A stretch of DNA of 64,000 nucleotides from Bacillus glycinifermentans (GCF_001042475.2 NZ_LECW02000005.1:37998-101997), one strand, 5' to 3'; shown: positions 1-10,171, numbered from the stretch's first letter. Made by a program: numbers and translations. Notes: a model not told the origin generated them from the letters alone.

Positions 1-247
1 ATTCGCGAAGCTCTGCTTTCATTTGAATGAGATTGGGAAGGGCGAGCCGGCATTCGGGGTATAGAAAGAACGGCAGGCTTGCAAAACGGCGGATACTGCT
101 GGAAAACTGTGTTTCATGCGTGCTTTCCGGTGCAAACACTTTATACGGAATTCCTTTTTTCTCCAGAAAGTCTGTATACCTCTTTAACGTTCTGGCGCAG
201 CCGTTGACATCGGGTGTAAAGGTGTCGGTAAAAATGGCAACTTTCAT
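1..247 (-). CDS. Glycosyltransferase family 4 protein, N-terminal part (cut by window edge)
   Basis: The reading frame begins at an ATG at 247 behind a strong AGGAGGGG site and runs off the left edge, so only about 82 residues are visible. The start reads MKVAIFTDTFTPDVNG, the usual N-terminal Rossmann strand and loop of GT-B fold, family 4 glycosyltransferases (mannosyl- or glucosyl-transfer from a nucleotide sugar to lipid or glycan). The gene lies 58 bp downstream of a PAP2 phosphatase on the same strand, which suggests joint work on lipid-linked or membrane glycans. The acceptor cannot be told from this fragment. Confidence 0.75.
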   Translation of the reverse strand, partial: MKVAIFTDTFTPDVNGCARTLKRYTDFLEKKGIPYKVFAPESTHETQFSSSIRRFASLPFFLYPECRLALPNLIQMKAELRE

Positions 248-305
248 CGTTTCCCCTCCTGATGGTTGTTTCTTAACATTTGGCGAAATCTGGAAGAAAC
301 GGTTC

Positions 306-818
306 TCACATGATCATACATGACAATATTCCGGCTGAGACGCCAAGCACCATTCCGGCCAGCACATCTGACGGATAGTGAAGGCCCAGATAGATTCTTG
401 AGAGGCCGACTGTGATTCCGGCCGGGATTAATAAAAGCGCCAGTATCGGAAAGAATACGATTACCGGTGTAATCACGGAAAATACGGCTGTCGTATGTCC
501 GGATGGAAAGGAATGGTCCTTTAACGGATTGTTCAGCACCTTTGCCTGTTTCAGCGTTATATACGGGCGCTTTCTCGGATAAAGCTTTTTGATGAGCAAG
601 ACCTGCAGATGGCTGAGGAGAAGCGCAAGTGCAGAGGCGGCACCGGCAAGACGAATATTTCCTTCGCCGAACACAATCGGTAGAAGCGAAGCGAAAATGG
701 TGCAAAAAGCTCCCCCTAAATGGGTTGAAGAGCGAAAATAACGATTTAATGCTTTTTGATGGAACAAGCTGTTCATACCGAGGAAAATTCTGCATTCAAA
801 GTTGTACATGCCGATCAT
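306..818 (-). CDS. PAP2-family membrane phosphatase
   Basis: This is a small polytopic membrane protein of about 170 residues with the full PAP2 (type 2 phosphatidic acid phosphatase) signature: KKLYPRKRPY (motif 1), PSGH (motif 2) and SRIYLGLHYPSDVLAG (motif 3, catalytic His). Such enzymes dephosphorylate lipid phosphates such as undecaprenyl pyrophosphate or phosphatidylglycerol phosphate at the outer membrane face. The open frame extends to 1010, but the upstream part is not membrane-like. The start was placed at an ATG behind an AAGGGGG run; ATG at 809 or a CTG at 830 are alternatives. It is probably cotranscribed with the glycosyltransferase that follows. Confidence 0.75.
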   Translation of the reverse strand: MIGMYNFECRIFLGMNSLFHQKALNRYFRSSTHLGGAFCTIFASLLPIVFGEGNIRLAGAASALALLLSHLQVLLIKKLYPRKRPYITLKQAKVLNNPLKDHSFPSGHTTAVFSVITPVIVFFPILALLLIPAGITVGLSRIYLGLHYPSDVLAGMVLGVSAGILSCMIM

Positions 819-1012
819 CAGTTTATTCAGCGTGATAACCCCCTTAGGCGAATGATAGCTCGCTTTTATTGTAAAAAATGAATGTTTAGCAAATGATAAG
901 TATTTGTAAAGATTTCGGAAACGAAAAAAAGCCGCAGGCGCTATGGCTGCAGACGGCAGAAAAAGGTTTTTGCTTAATTTATGGCGAAAAAAATGGTAAA
1001 GTTGTAGCAAAG

Positions 1013-1531
1013 CTAGTCTTTTTGTTGAAGGGACTTGTAGTATTGTCCTTTTTCAATGTATTCTTTGCGTATTCTTTCCATATCCTGTTTGTCACTGTCG
1101 GTTAACGGACGAATGACTTTGGCGGGCCTGCCGAAAGCAAGATGAAACGGCGGGATTTTTTTCCCGGGCGGGACAAGGCTTCCAGCACCGATAAAAGCGC
1201 CTTCGCCGATCTCGGCTTCGTCGAGGATAATCGACCCCATTCCGATAAGGGCATGCTTTCGAATCACAGCGCTATGCAATGTGACCTGATGGCCGACCGT
1301 CACGCCATCCTCGATCAAAAGGGGGCGGTTCGGGCTTTGATGCAGACAAGAAAGGTCTTGAATATTGACGCCTTTTCCTATCCGGACCGGTGCGACATCC
1401 CCGCGGATGACGGAGGAAAACCAGATGCTAGAGTGCTCTCCGATCGTAACATCTCCGGTGATGCACGCGTTGTCGGCGATAAACGCCGTTTTATGAATGA
1501 GCGGTTCGGTATCTTTATAAGGGTAAATCAT
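1013..1531 (-). CDS. ytoA: Gamma-carbonic-anhydrase-like hexapeptide-repeat protein YtoA
   Basis: The 172-residue protein is built of left-handed beta-helix hexapeptide repeats (ITGDVTIGEHSSIW, VRIGKGVNIQD, VTVGHQVTLHSAVI). Histidines stand where gamma-class carbonic anhydrases (Cam, YrdA, PaaY) bind metal: SCLHQS, VGHQVTLH. Length and order agree with Bacillus YtoA. Catalytic activity is not shown by the sequence; many family members are acyltransferase-like or of unknown role. The start ATG at 1531 is preferred because GAAAGG lies nine bases upstream. It is divergent from ytpA. Confidence 0.85.
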   Translation of the reverse strand: MIYPYKDTEPLIHKTAFIADNACITGDVTIGEHSSIWFSSVIRGDVAPVRIGKGVNIQDLSCLHQSPNRPLLIEDGVTVGHQVTLHSAVIRKHALIGMGSIILDEAEIGEGAFIGAGSLVPPGKKIPPFHLAFGRPAKVIRPLTDSDKQDMERIRKEYIEKGQYYKSLQQKD

Positions 1532-1585
1532 GAGTTCCATCCTTTCATTTACGTGTTTTAAAAATATAGCGCGAGGTGGTCAAGC

Positions 1586-2370
1586 ATGTTTTGCGTGGAA
1601 GCGGAAAGACCTGTTGCTTCAATCGTCATCGTCCATGGGGCCTGTGAGCATCACGGGCGGTATAAATGGCTGTCCGACATGTGGCGTTCATCCGGATACA
1701 ATGTCGTCATGGACGATCTGCCCGGACAGGGCACATCGACAAGAGCAAGAGGACATATACGGTCGTTTCAAGAATATATTGATGAAGTAGACAAATGGAT
1801 TGACAAGGCAAAATCGTTTCGGCTGCCGGTATTTCTCCTCGGACACAGCATGGGCGGACTTGTCGCAATTGAGTGGTTCAAGCAGCACGAAAATGGCATT
1901 AACGGTCTCATTTTATCATCCCCTTGTCTCGGGCTGCAATTAAAGCTAAAACCGAACAAATTGGTGGACGTGCTCTCTAAAGGGCTGAATGTCATGGCTC
2001 CGTCCCTTTTGTTCGAATCCGGCATTACGCCCGACAAAGCGACGAGAAACAAAGAACTCATCGAAATGGCCGACAATGATCCGTTGTATTTTACAAAAGT
2101 TTCCGTCAGATGGTATCATGAGCTATTAAAAGCAATGAAAAGCGCGCTGGAGCCGGCTGACACGTTTCTCAACATCCCTTTGCTTGTCATGCAGGCCGGC
2201 ACAGATTTGATCGTCGATAAAAAAATGACAGTCAAAGGTTTGATCAGCTTGCATCCCGAAATAAAGCATACAGGGAATGGGAGGGCTTGTATCACGAGAT
2301 CTTTAATGAGCCTGAACGAGAGGACGTTTTTAAAGCGGCAAAAGCGTTTGCAGATCAATATATCACGTAA
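1586..2370 (+). pseudogene. ytpA: YtpA-type lysophospholipase, frameshifted
   Basis: This is an alpha/beta hydrolase of the monoacylglycerol-lipase type, with nucleophile motif GHSMGG at about residues 93-98 and an oxyanion region IVHGACEHHGRY. In B. subtilis YtpA is a lysophospholipase linked to bacilysocin formation. The frame stays normal to VDKKMTV near base 2232, then changes. The expected C-terminus (QRFDQLASRNKAYREWEG, then LYHEIFNEPERED with the catalytic His) continues in the next frame and stops at 2370. A one-base loss near 2232-2233 explains this. As given, the product loses its catalytic His and runs out of frame to 2494. It may be a real mutation or a sequence error. Confidence 0.8.
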
Positions 2371-2384
2371 TGGAGGTGCATTCT

Positions 2385-3464
2385 TTGTCAGTACCGGAGC
2401 ATCCGTTAGGATTAATGGCAAAAGTATACAGAGAGGTTTTTCCGCTCGTCCATCAGGAATTAGACAAATGGCGGACGAAGGCAGAAAACATTGAAAACTC
2501 TGAGCTGAAAATGCAGGCGTTGGCAAGCATCAGGCAAAAAACCTTTCACTGTGAAGGCGGCGGCATATTGGCGCTTCTTTCAGGAGAGAAGATCAGGCAG
2601 TCGATCCGCTTTATTACCGCCTATCAGACGATAAGCGACTACCTTGATAACTTATGCGACCGCAGCACCTCGCTTGATCCGGACGATTTCGCCATGCTTC
2701 ATCAATCGATGAAAGACGCGTTGACTGTCGGCGCGGAGCTGAAAAACTATTACCGGTTCAGGGAAGATCAAGAAGACTGCGGCTATTTGCACGAGCTGGT
2801 CAAAACATGCCAGGACGTTCTGGCCGATATCGAAAACTACGGCTTGATCAAAGAGCACCTGCTTGAGCTTTGCAGCTATTACTGCGACCTGCAAGTCCAT
2901 AAACACGTCATTGAGCATGAACGCGTGCCGCGGCTTGAGGCCTGGTTCGACAAATACAAATCCGCTTTGCCTAAAATGGAATGGTATGAATTTTCAGCGT
3001 GTGCAGGCTCGACGCTCGGCATTTTTTGTTTAGTATCGTATTCCGTCCGGCCGGACTTTACAGAAGCGATGGCCCGAAAAATACGAGACAGCTATTTTCC
3101 GTACATACAGGGATTGCACATTTTGCTTGATTATTTGATCGATCAAGAGGAAGATTTGATCGGCGGAGACTTGAACTTTTGCACCTATTATTCATCACAT
3201 TCTGAAATGATGGAAAGGCTTGAGCATTTTATCGAAATGGCGGATAAGCATTTGCGCGGCATCCCGCATGAAAATTTTCACCGCTTGATCAACAGGGGTC
3301 TGTTGGGCGTTTATTTGTCAGATGACAAAGTAGCGGGCCAGAAGGAAATCGGCCGGCTTGCGAAAAAACTGATCAAAGCGAGCGGCAAAACGTCTTTCTT
3401 TTTCTATATTAACGGCAGGGCATACCGCAAAATTCAAAAAATGCCCTGGATGAAAAGCTCGTAA
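2385..3464 (+). CDS. ytpB: Tetraprenyl-beta-curcumene synthase YtpB
   Basis: The 359-residue protein belongs to the DUF2600 family. In B. subtilis YtpB cyclises heptaprenyl diphosphate-derived C35 chains to sesquarterpenes. Acidic motifs expected of a terpene synthase are visible (DYLDNLCDR near residues 87-95 and DYLIDQEEDLIGGD near 248-261), and the fold should be all-helical and cytosolic. The start is taken at a TTG eight bases after GGAGGTG; an ATG at 2370 overlaps the ytpA stop but has no spacing from that site. It is cotranscribed with ytpA and ends at a bidirectional terminator shared with gltP. Confidence 0.85.
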   Translation: MSVPEHPLGLMAKVYREVFPLVHQELDKWRTKAENIENSELKMQALASIRQKTFHCEGGGILALLSGEKIRQSIRFITAYQTISDYLDNLCDRSTSLDPDDFAMLHQSMKDALTVGAELKNYYRFREDQEDCGYLHELVKTCQDVLADIENYGLIKEHLLELCSYYCDLQVHKHVIEHERVPRLEAWFDKYKSALPKMEWYEFSACAGSTLGIFCLVSYSVRPDFTEAMARKIRDSYFPYIQGLHILLDYLIDQEEDLIGGDLNFCTYYSSHSEMMERLEHFIEMADKHLRGIPHENFHRLINRGLLGVYLSDDKVAGQKEIGRLAKKLIKASGKTSFFFYINGRAYRKIQKMPWMKSS

Positions 3465-3468
3465 TAAA

Positions 3469-3497
3469 AAGCTCAAACCGGTCATCGGTTTGAGCTT
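3469..3497. terminator. Bidirectional rho-independent terminator between ytpB and gltP
   Basis: A perfect 12-bp stem (AAGCTCAAACCG with CGGTTTGAGCTT) surrounds a five-base loop between two convergent genes. Short A and T runs flank it on the two sides. Confidence 0.8.
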
Positions 3498-3503
3498 TAA
3501 TGT

Positions 3504-4754
3504 TTATAAGCTTTCCGTCCGATATTGTTTTTCAAGCACAAAGCGCTCATTATACCGGAAGCTTTTTTCCCATTTTGAAACAACGATGCAGGCGACAGCA
3601 TGCCCCGGGACGTTAACGCCTGTTCGCGCCATGTCCATGACGCGGTCTACGCCCGCGATAATCGCCACTCCTTCAGCGGGAAGGCCGACTGCGTTGGCGG
3701 TGGCCAGAAGGACGACGAGCGAGCCCGATGGCACGGCGGCGATCCCTTTGCTTGTCATCACAAGCACGAGCATCATGAGCAATTGCTGCGAAATGCTCAT
3801 GTCTATATTAAATGCCTGCGCCAAAAAGATACAGGCGACCGATAAATACAGACTGGAGCCGTCGCAATTCAGCGATAAGCCTGAAGGAACCACGAAGGAA
3901 ACGACCCGTTTCGGACAGCCGTATTTCTCCATGCGATCCATCAGCTGCGGCAGCACCGTTTCCGTGCTCGTCGTAGAAAACGCGATCAAAAACAAATCCC
4001 AAATCATTTTCAGGACTTCGAAATATTTAATTTTAAAAATAAGACCGACGAGCGGAAATAAAACAAAAAGAATGAGAAACAGTCCGAGAAAAACAGTGCC
4101 GACCAATTTTAACATAGGAAGCAGGAGCTCGATGCCGTATTGGCCGACAGATGCGGCCATAAGGGCAAGCACGCCGATAGGGGCTGTGACCATTACCATC
4201 TGCGTCAGTTTGAACATGATATTGGCAACAGACTCAAAAAATTTCATGACAGGTTCTGAGGCTTTGCCGATCCCGGCAGCTGCGACGCCGAACAATATCG
4301 CAAAGAAGATCACGGCAAGCAAATCGTTTCTGGCCATAACGTCAACGATATTGGTAGGAATAATATCGAGGATCATTTGTTTAAGATCGACTACTTTTTC
4401 CGTGTATCCTGAGAGCTCGCCGATATCTTTTTTGGCCAAATGGGAGAGGTCAAGGCCGATGCCGGGCTTTAGCACATTGGCCAACAGCAGCCCGAGTCCG
4501 AGCACGATGGTCGTGATCACTTCAAACCAAATAATCGTCTTGATGCCAAGGCTGCCCATTTTTTTCATGCTTCCGCTTCCGGCCGCTCCGATGACGATTG
4601 TAGAAAAAACGATCGGAACGACGATCATTTTGATCAAGCGGATAAATCCGTCTCCGATGGGGCGCAGCGCCATTCCGAAATCAGGGAAAAAGTGTCCGAT
4701 CACTGCTCCAATGGCGAGTGCGATCAAAATTTGATAAGCGATAAATTTTTTCAA
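3504..4754 (-). CDS. gltP: Proton/sodium:glutamate-aspartate symporter GltP
   Basis: This 416-residue membrane transporter is of the DAACS (SLC1-like) family. It shows the serine-rich HP1 loop [10 protein letters not shown] near residue 270, and the NMDGTA-region equivalent reads [10 protein letters not shown]. The substrate-binding C-terminal helix carries [11 protein letters not shown]. The whole sequence is close to Bacillus GltP, which takes up glutamate and aspartate. The start is a TTG behind CGGAGGG. A cre-like sequence lies about 120 bp upstream. The opposite strand has a long open frame, which is a shadow of this gene. Confidence 0.9.
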   Translation of the reverse strand: MKKFIAYQILIALAIGAVIGHFFPDFGMALRPIGDGFIRLIKMIVVPIVFSTIVIGAAGSGSMKKMGSLGIKTIIWFEVITTIVLGLGLLLANVLKPGIGLDLSHLAKKDIGELSGYTEKVVDLKQMILDIIPTNIVDVMARNDLLAVIFFAILFGVAAAGIGKASEPVMKFFESVANIMFKLTQMVMVTAPIGVLALMAASVGQYGIELLLPMLKLVGTVFLGLFLILFVLFPLVGLIFKIKYFEVLKMIWDLFLIAFSTTSTETVLPQLMDRMEKYGCPKRVVSFVVPSGLSLNCDGSSLYLSVACIFLAQAFNIDMSISQQLLMMLVLVMTSKGIAAVPSGSLVVLLATANAVGLPAEGVAIIAGVDRVMDMARTGVNVPGHAVACIVVSKWEKSFRYNERFVLEKQYRTESL

Positions 4755-4876
4755 GCGAATCCCTCCGTATTTTTACGTGTGATTTCAACAATTTCGTGAC
4801 AAAGAGCTAAACCACCTCCATTTTTTTGATATTTTTTTGGAAAATTCCGAAATAAAAAGTGTTTCATATTTTATTT

Positions 4877-4890
4877 TGATATCGCTTACA
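4877..4890. promoter_or_regulatory. Candidate cre (CcpA) site upstream of gltP
   Basis: TGATATCGCTTACA matches 13 of 14 positions of the catabolite-responsive element consensus TGWAANCGNTNWCA. It lies between gltP and the end of ytqB, in a place where it could repress or activate gltP. Confidence 0.4.
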
Positions 4891-4903
4891 TTATGTTTAA
4901 ATG

Positions 4904-4927
4904 AAAAAAATCCTCCAAACGGAGGAT
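4904..4927 (-). terminator. Terminator of the ytqA-ytqB operon
   Basis: On the minus strand a 7-bp stem (ATCCTCC with GGAGGAT, loop of four) is followed by a run of seven Ts directly downstream of ytqB. Confidence 0.75.
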
Positions 4928-4937
4928 CTTCAGCCTA

Positions 4938-6487
<1,550 letters not shown>

Positions 6488-6640
6488 ATCAGGCTCCTCC
6501 TTGTAGTAGATGGCATCCTAAAATTGTAGCAAATAATGCGGACGAGAACAAATCCATTTCTCCATTATTTTCTTTATTGATCATGAGCGGATAGGGCAAA
6601 ACTAAACGCGATGGAATTTTCCATTAAGGAGGGGTTTTCT

Positions 6641-6919
6641 TTGGCTACAAGACAATCCGTCGGAGAACACATCCAAAGAAGCGATGATGCTTACGATTAT
6701 GCTTTGACTCAATTTGAAACTGCGAGCAAGCAGGAACATTACAATGAGACAGAGTACAGCAATGCGCAGCTGATGCTTGAAAATGCAGTCAACGATTTAA
6801 ATAAGCTCTCACTGTTTGCCAATGCGCAGCAAAGGGAGGAAATTTACCGCAAAAGGCTTCAGCTGCAAGCCCTTCAAAATAATATGATTCTCGAGAGATC
6901 GTATGAAAGGCCCTTTTAA
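6641..6919 (+). CDS. ytzC: Small helical protein YtzC (DUF2524)
   Basis: The 92-residue protein (MATRQSVGEHIQRSDDAYDYAL...) is soluble and rich in charged helical sequence; it matches Bacillus YtzC in size and position. No function is known. The TTG start follows AAGGAGGGG by six bases. A terminator overlaps its end. Confidence 0.8.
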   Translation: MATRQSVGEHIQRSDDAYDYALTQFETASKQEHYNETEYSNAQLMLENAVNDLNKLSLFANAQQREEIYRKRLQLQALQNNMILERSYERPF

Positions 6920-6934
6920 AGGGTCTTTTTTTTG
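6906..6934 (+). terminator. Terminator after ytzC
   Basis: A 9-bp stem with one G-T pair (AAAGGCCCT / AGGGTCTTT) and eight Ts overlaps the ytzC stop codon. Confidence 0.8.
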
Positions 6935-6943
6935 GAAAAATTG

Positions 6944-7009
6944 TTGACAAATCGCTTGTGTGTAATTATTGTATTAGGTGTACTACATCGAGTGATACAA
7001 TTCATACAC
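6944..7009 (+). promoter_or_regulatory. Promoter and possible YtrA operator before ytrG
   Basis: TTGACA at 6944 is a perfect -35; a -10 of the form TATTGT lies 18 bp further. Downstream, GTGTA at 6978 and TACAC at 7005 form inverted arms, and GTGTACTAC / GTGATACA form a second imperfect repeat. B. subtilis YtrA is known to bind AGTGTA/TACACT-type arms in front of ytrG. The spacing here differs, so the operator is tentative. Confidence 0.5.
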
Positions 7010-7031
7010 GAGTGGAAAGGAGCTTTCTTTC

Positions 7032-7172
7032 ATGAGTGATAAACATAAAAAAGCAAAGAAGCCAATGGTTGTACTGGCGTTTATTATCGCCTGTTCTTTC
7101 TTGTTTGCTCTTGCAACGCTTGGTTTTATGCTTCAGGAAAATATGGGGATCGCGTTTTTTCTGAAGATTTAA
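7032..7172 (+). CDS. ytrG: Small membrane protein YtrG
   Basis: This is a 46-residue protein: a lysine-rich N-terminus (MSDKHKKAKK), one transmembrane helix (VVLAFIIACSFLFALATLGFML) and a short tail. It is the first gene of the ytr operon, as in B. subtilis. The ATG follows GAAAGGAG. Its role is unknown; small size and position suggest an accessory of the transporter. Confidence 0.8.
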   Translation: MSDKHKKAKKPMVVLAFIIACSFLFALATLGFMLQENMGIAFFLKI

Positions 7173-7219
7173 AGATGCCCCATTAATTGAAGAGATTGAA
7201 TGAGAAAGAAGGGAGACAG

Positions 7220-7612
7220 ATGATCCAAATCGATCCAAGAAGCTCGACTCCAATTTATGAGCAGATTATTCAGCAGATGAAAGAGCTTTGCTTAAAAGGA
7301 ATAATGAAACCAGGAGATAAGCTTCCTTCTGTCCGAGAGCTTGCGACGATCATCATTGCAAATCCGAATACGGTAAGCAAAGCCTATAAAGAACTTGAGC
7401 GCGAAGGGATTATCGAAACGTTGCGGGGAAGAGGGACATACATTTCAGAAAACGCGAAAGTCACGCTTGATGAAGGGAAGATCACGATGATGAAAGAGCA
7501 GTTAAAACAGCTGATCATCGATGCACACTACGCCGGAATCGACATTCAGAAGCTATATGAATGGATCGCGGAAATCAGTGAAGAGGTGAAAGGAGGCGCG
7601 GCAGATGATTGA
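7220..7612 (+). CDS. ytrA: GntR-family repressor YtrA
   Basis: The 130-residue regulator carries a winged helix GntR DNA-binding domain (residues about 10-75, IYEQIIQQMK...GDKLPSVRELA...NPNTVSKAYKELEREG) and the short helical C-terminal dimerisation tail typical of the YtrA subfamily. In B. subtilis it represses the ytr operon and responds to cell-wall-active antibiotics. The ATG at 7220 follows AAGGGAG; the length equals that of B. subtilis YtrA. It overlaps ytrB by eight bases. Confidence 0.9.
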   Translation: MIQIDPRSSTPIYEQIIQQMKELCLKGIMKPGDKLPSVRELATIIIANPNTVSKAYKELEREGIIETLRGRGTYISENAKVTLDEGKITMMKEQLKQLIIDAHYAGIDIQKLYEWIAEISEEVKGGAADD

Positions 7613-8483
7613 GTTAAAGCATGTATCAAAAACGATCGATGGAAAAGAAGTGCTCAAAGACGTTTCTTTAAAGCTTGAAGAAGGAGAGATTTTCGGACTG
7701 CTCGGCAGAAACGGCTCGGGAAAAACGACGCTTCTTCGCCTCATTCAGCAGATTCTTCTTCCAGACGAGGGAGACATTTTATTCGACAGCATTAGAATCA
7801 AGGACCATCCGTTGGTGAAGCGAAACATCGTGTACATGCCGGTGCAAAATCCTTTTTTTGAGAAATACAGCTACAAACAGCTCGTTGCGATTTTGCGCGG
7901 CATATATCCGGACTTTGATGTTACATATGCAAACGAGTTAATGAACCGCTACGGGATTTCTGAAACTAAAAAATACCGGGAATTGTCGACAGGATTGAAA
8001 AAGCAAATGTCGCTCATTTTGTCATTTGCCATCCGCCCGGCGGTCATTTTGCTCGATGAGCCGACAGAAGGCATCGATGCGGTCACAAGGCATGACGTCC
8101 TTCAGCTGATGGTCGATGAAGTGGCCGAACACAATACGACCATTCTGATCACATCCCACAGGCTCGAAGATATAGAGCGGATGTGCAACCGGATCGGCTT
8201 TCTCGAAGACAATACGCTGTCAAACGTCATGGACCTTGACGATCTGAAAGAAGACTTTATCAAAATTCAAATGGCGTTTGAAGAAGACGTCAATGTGAAG
8301 ATCAGGGAGAGAGACATACCTGTTTTAGACCATACAGGCGTGTTTTATACAGTGCTCATTCCGAAAGGAGACGATGTGAGCAGGCAGTTCCTCAAAAGCT
8401 TGTCGCCTAAGGTGTGGAACGAGCTTCCTGTCAGCCTTGAGGAAGTATTCATCGCGAAGTTTGGAGGGAAGCGAAGATGGTAG
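7605..8483 (+). CDS. ytrB: ABC transporter ATP-binding protein YtrB
   Basis: The 292-residue ATPase has Walker A GRNGSGKT (about residues 34-41), signature STGLKKQ and Walker B VILLDEPTEGID. It belongs with the YtrC-type membrane subunit. The ytr system of Bacillus is induced by wall antibiotics and in B. subtilis affects wall thickness and competence when over-expressed. The C-terminal 90 residues lie outside the ATPase core and probably contact the membrane part. Confidence 0.9.
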   Translation: MIELKHVSKTIDGKEVLKDVSLKLEEGEIFGLLGRNGSGKTTLLRLIQQILLPDEGDILFDSIRIKDHPLVKRNIVYMPVQNPFFEKYSYKQLVAILRGIYPDFDVTYANELMNRYGISETKKYRELSTGLKKQMSLILSFAIRPAVILLDEPTEGIDAVTRHDVLQLMVDEVAEHNTTILITSHRLEDIERMCNRIGFLEDNTLSNVMDLDDLKEDFIKIQMAFEEDVNVKIRERDIPVLDHTGVFYTVLIPKGDDVSRQFLKSLSPKVWNELPVSLEEVFIAKFGGKRRW

Positions 8484-9460
8484 ACCGCGGATTGCTTTAT
8501 AAAGAGTGGAAGCAGCATCAAGCTTTGTTGTTGGCGATTTTTTTTCTTTTGTTTTTAAGCACTCCTCTTTCAATTATAAGCGAATATTTTTCCTATCAGG
8601 GATGTTTGAATAATGACAATTGGAATCCTAGAGATTGCGAATTTTATCTGAATTATGAAACCGGCGGTTCGCTTCAATTTTTCTGGGCACCCGGCGTTCT
8701 TTTGGCCGTAGCCCAGCTGGGAATTGCGCGAAGCAAAGGGCTGCTGGATTTTACGTTAAGCCTGCCGTATTCAAGAGGTCGGGTGTTTAATACGAAATTT
8801 TGGATGGGAAGCACTATGATAGTAGGCGCCCAGCTGCTAGGCTACCTGTTGTCGAAACTGTTGATCATCTTTCTCAAACCAGGCAGTGTCGAGTTTTTCG
8901 ACCACTTTATGATCGGTTCAATGATCATCAGTTTTATGGCGTATGCCCTGGTCATGGCTGCGGGAGCGCTAACAGGAAATATATTTGCCCAGCTTTTAAC
9001 GTCTTTTACGGTAACGATTCTGCCTTTTTTAATTTTGGTGTTGCCGGCTTTAAATCTCAGGGTCATTATAGGCAGGGATCTCTTTTGGGATAGGTTGCCT
9101 ATTGTTGATTCTACAATTTTTCAATATATGATCCCGATTATTTATGTCAATCCAGTGTGGGTCATGAAATCAAAGTATATTTTGCTGATTCCGGCTGCTA
9201 TGAGCATTGTGTTTTATGGTATCGGATATATCAGCTTTGTGAAACATGCGAGTGAGCGAAGCGGCAGCTTTTTCTTATGGAAACAGCTTGATCGGCCCAT
9301 TCAAGTATTTGTTATTATCGCCGGTATTCTGTCATTTGGATATTTTGGCTATGGCGCCAGCGAGTCAATGATAGGATATGTGTTCGGCATGATCCTGGGC
9401 GCGGTAATCGGTTTTTTCATCAGCTACTTTGCCATTTATAAAAAAATGAAGCATTTATAA
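8477..9460 (+). CDS. ytrC: ABC transporter membrane subunit, YtrC/YtrD type
   Basis: The 327-residue integral membrane protein has about six to seven hydrophobic segments and the domain organisation of YtrC and YtrD, which are adjacent paralogues in B. subtilis. Only one copy is present here, between ytrB and ytrE, so YtrB probably works with a homodimer. It starts within ytrB (7-base overlap). Assignment to YtrC rather than YtrD is not secure. Confidence 0.8.
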   Translation: MVDRGLLYKEWKQHQALLLAIFFLLFLSTPLSIISEYFSYQGCLNNDNWNPRDCEFYLNYETGGSLQFFWAPGVLLAVAQLGIARSKGLLDFTLSLPYSRGRVFNTKFWMGSTMIVGAQLLGYLLSKLLIIFLKPGSVEFFDHFMIGSMIISFMAYALVMAAGALTGNIFAQLLTSFTVTILPFLILVLPALNLRVIIGRDLFWDRLPIVDSTIFQYMIPIIYVNPVWVMKSKYILLIPAAMSIVFYGIGYISFVKHASERSGSFFLWKQLDRPIQVFVIIAGILSFGYFGYGASESMIGYVFGMILGAVIGFFISYFAIYKKMKHL

Positions 9461-9472
9461 AGGAGAGAGAAA

Positions 9473-10171
9473 ATGATCGACATTCAGCACATTCACCATT
9501 CATTCAAAATTGGAAAAAAAGGAAGGGAAAACGAAATCAAAGTATTGAAGGACGTCTCGCTTACCGTCCAAAAAGGAGAAATCGCCTGTATCGTCGGGCG
9601 GAGCGGTTCAGGGAAATCGACGCTGTTAAACCTGATTTCCGGCTATATTGGGCCGACAGAAGGAAAGATCATGATCGGCGGTACGGATGTGACGGGATTC
9701 AGCGAAAAAGAGTGGGCGGAGTTTCGCCTTGAACATTTCGGTTTTATCTTTCAAAGCTTTCAGCTGATTCCGAGTCTGACGACGTTTGAAAACGTTGAGC
9801 TGCCCCTTACATTAAAAGGCGTTCGTCCGGCGGAGCGCAAGCAAAGGGTGAATGACATGCTGCGCCGCGTCGGCCTTGAAAACCATGCAGGCCATTATCC
9901 GAACGAGCTTTCCGGAGGACAGCAGCAGCGCGTCAGCATCGCGCGGGCGCTGATTTTAAACCCGTCGATCATTTTGGCGGACGAGCCGACGGGAAGCCTT
10001 GATTCCGAAACAGAGCAGGAAATCCTCGGATTCATCAAGCAGCTGAACAGAGAAAGAGGCATCACGTTCATTATTATTACCCACGATGACGAGGTGGCGT
10101 CGATCGCAGATACGAAATTCCGTTTATTTGACGGGGTGTTGGAGAAAGGGGAAGAGACCGTTGAAGTTTAA
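9473..10171 (+). CDS. ytrE: MacB-type ABC ATPase YtrE
   Basis: The 232-residue ATPase has Walker A GRSGSGKS, signature LSGGQQQR and Walker B IILADEPTGSLD, followed by the H-loop TH. This pattern (FIFQSFQLIPSLT) is that of MacB/LolD-like mechanotransmission ABC systems. It pairs with YtrF downstream. RBS AAAGGAGAG precedes the ATG. Confidence 0.9.
   Translation: MIDIQHIHHSFKIGKKGRENEIKVLKDVSLTVQKGEIACIVGRSGSGKSTLLNLISGYIGPTEGKIMIGGTDVTGFSEKEWAEFRLEHFGFIFQSFQLIPSLTTFENVELPLTLKGVRPAERKQRVNDMLRRVGLENHAGHYPNELSGGQQQRVSIARALILNPSIILADEPTGSLDSETEQEILGFIKQLNRERGITFIIITHDDEVASIADTKFRLFDGVLEKGEETVEV

Noticed and set aside
244..795. 183-codon minus-strand frame overlapping the PAP2 gene
   Set aside because: It covers the PAP2 gene in another frame; the PAP2 frame has all family motifs.
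3490..4734. 414-codon open frame on the plus strand opposite gltP
   Set aside because: It is an antisense shadow of gltP; its product is low-complexity (many T, S, I, P) and has no ribosome site.
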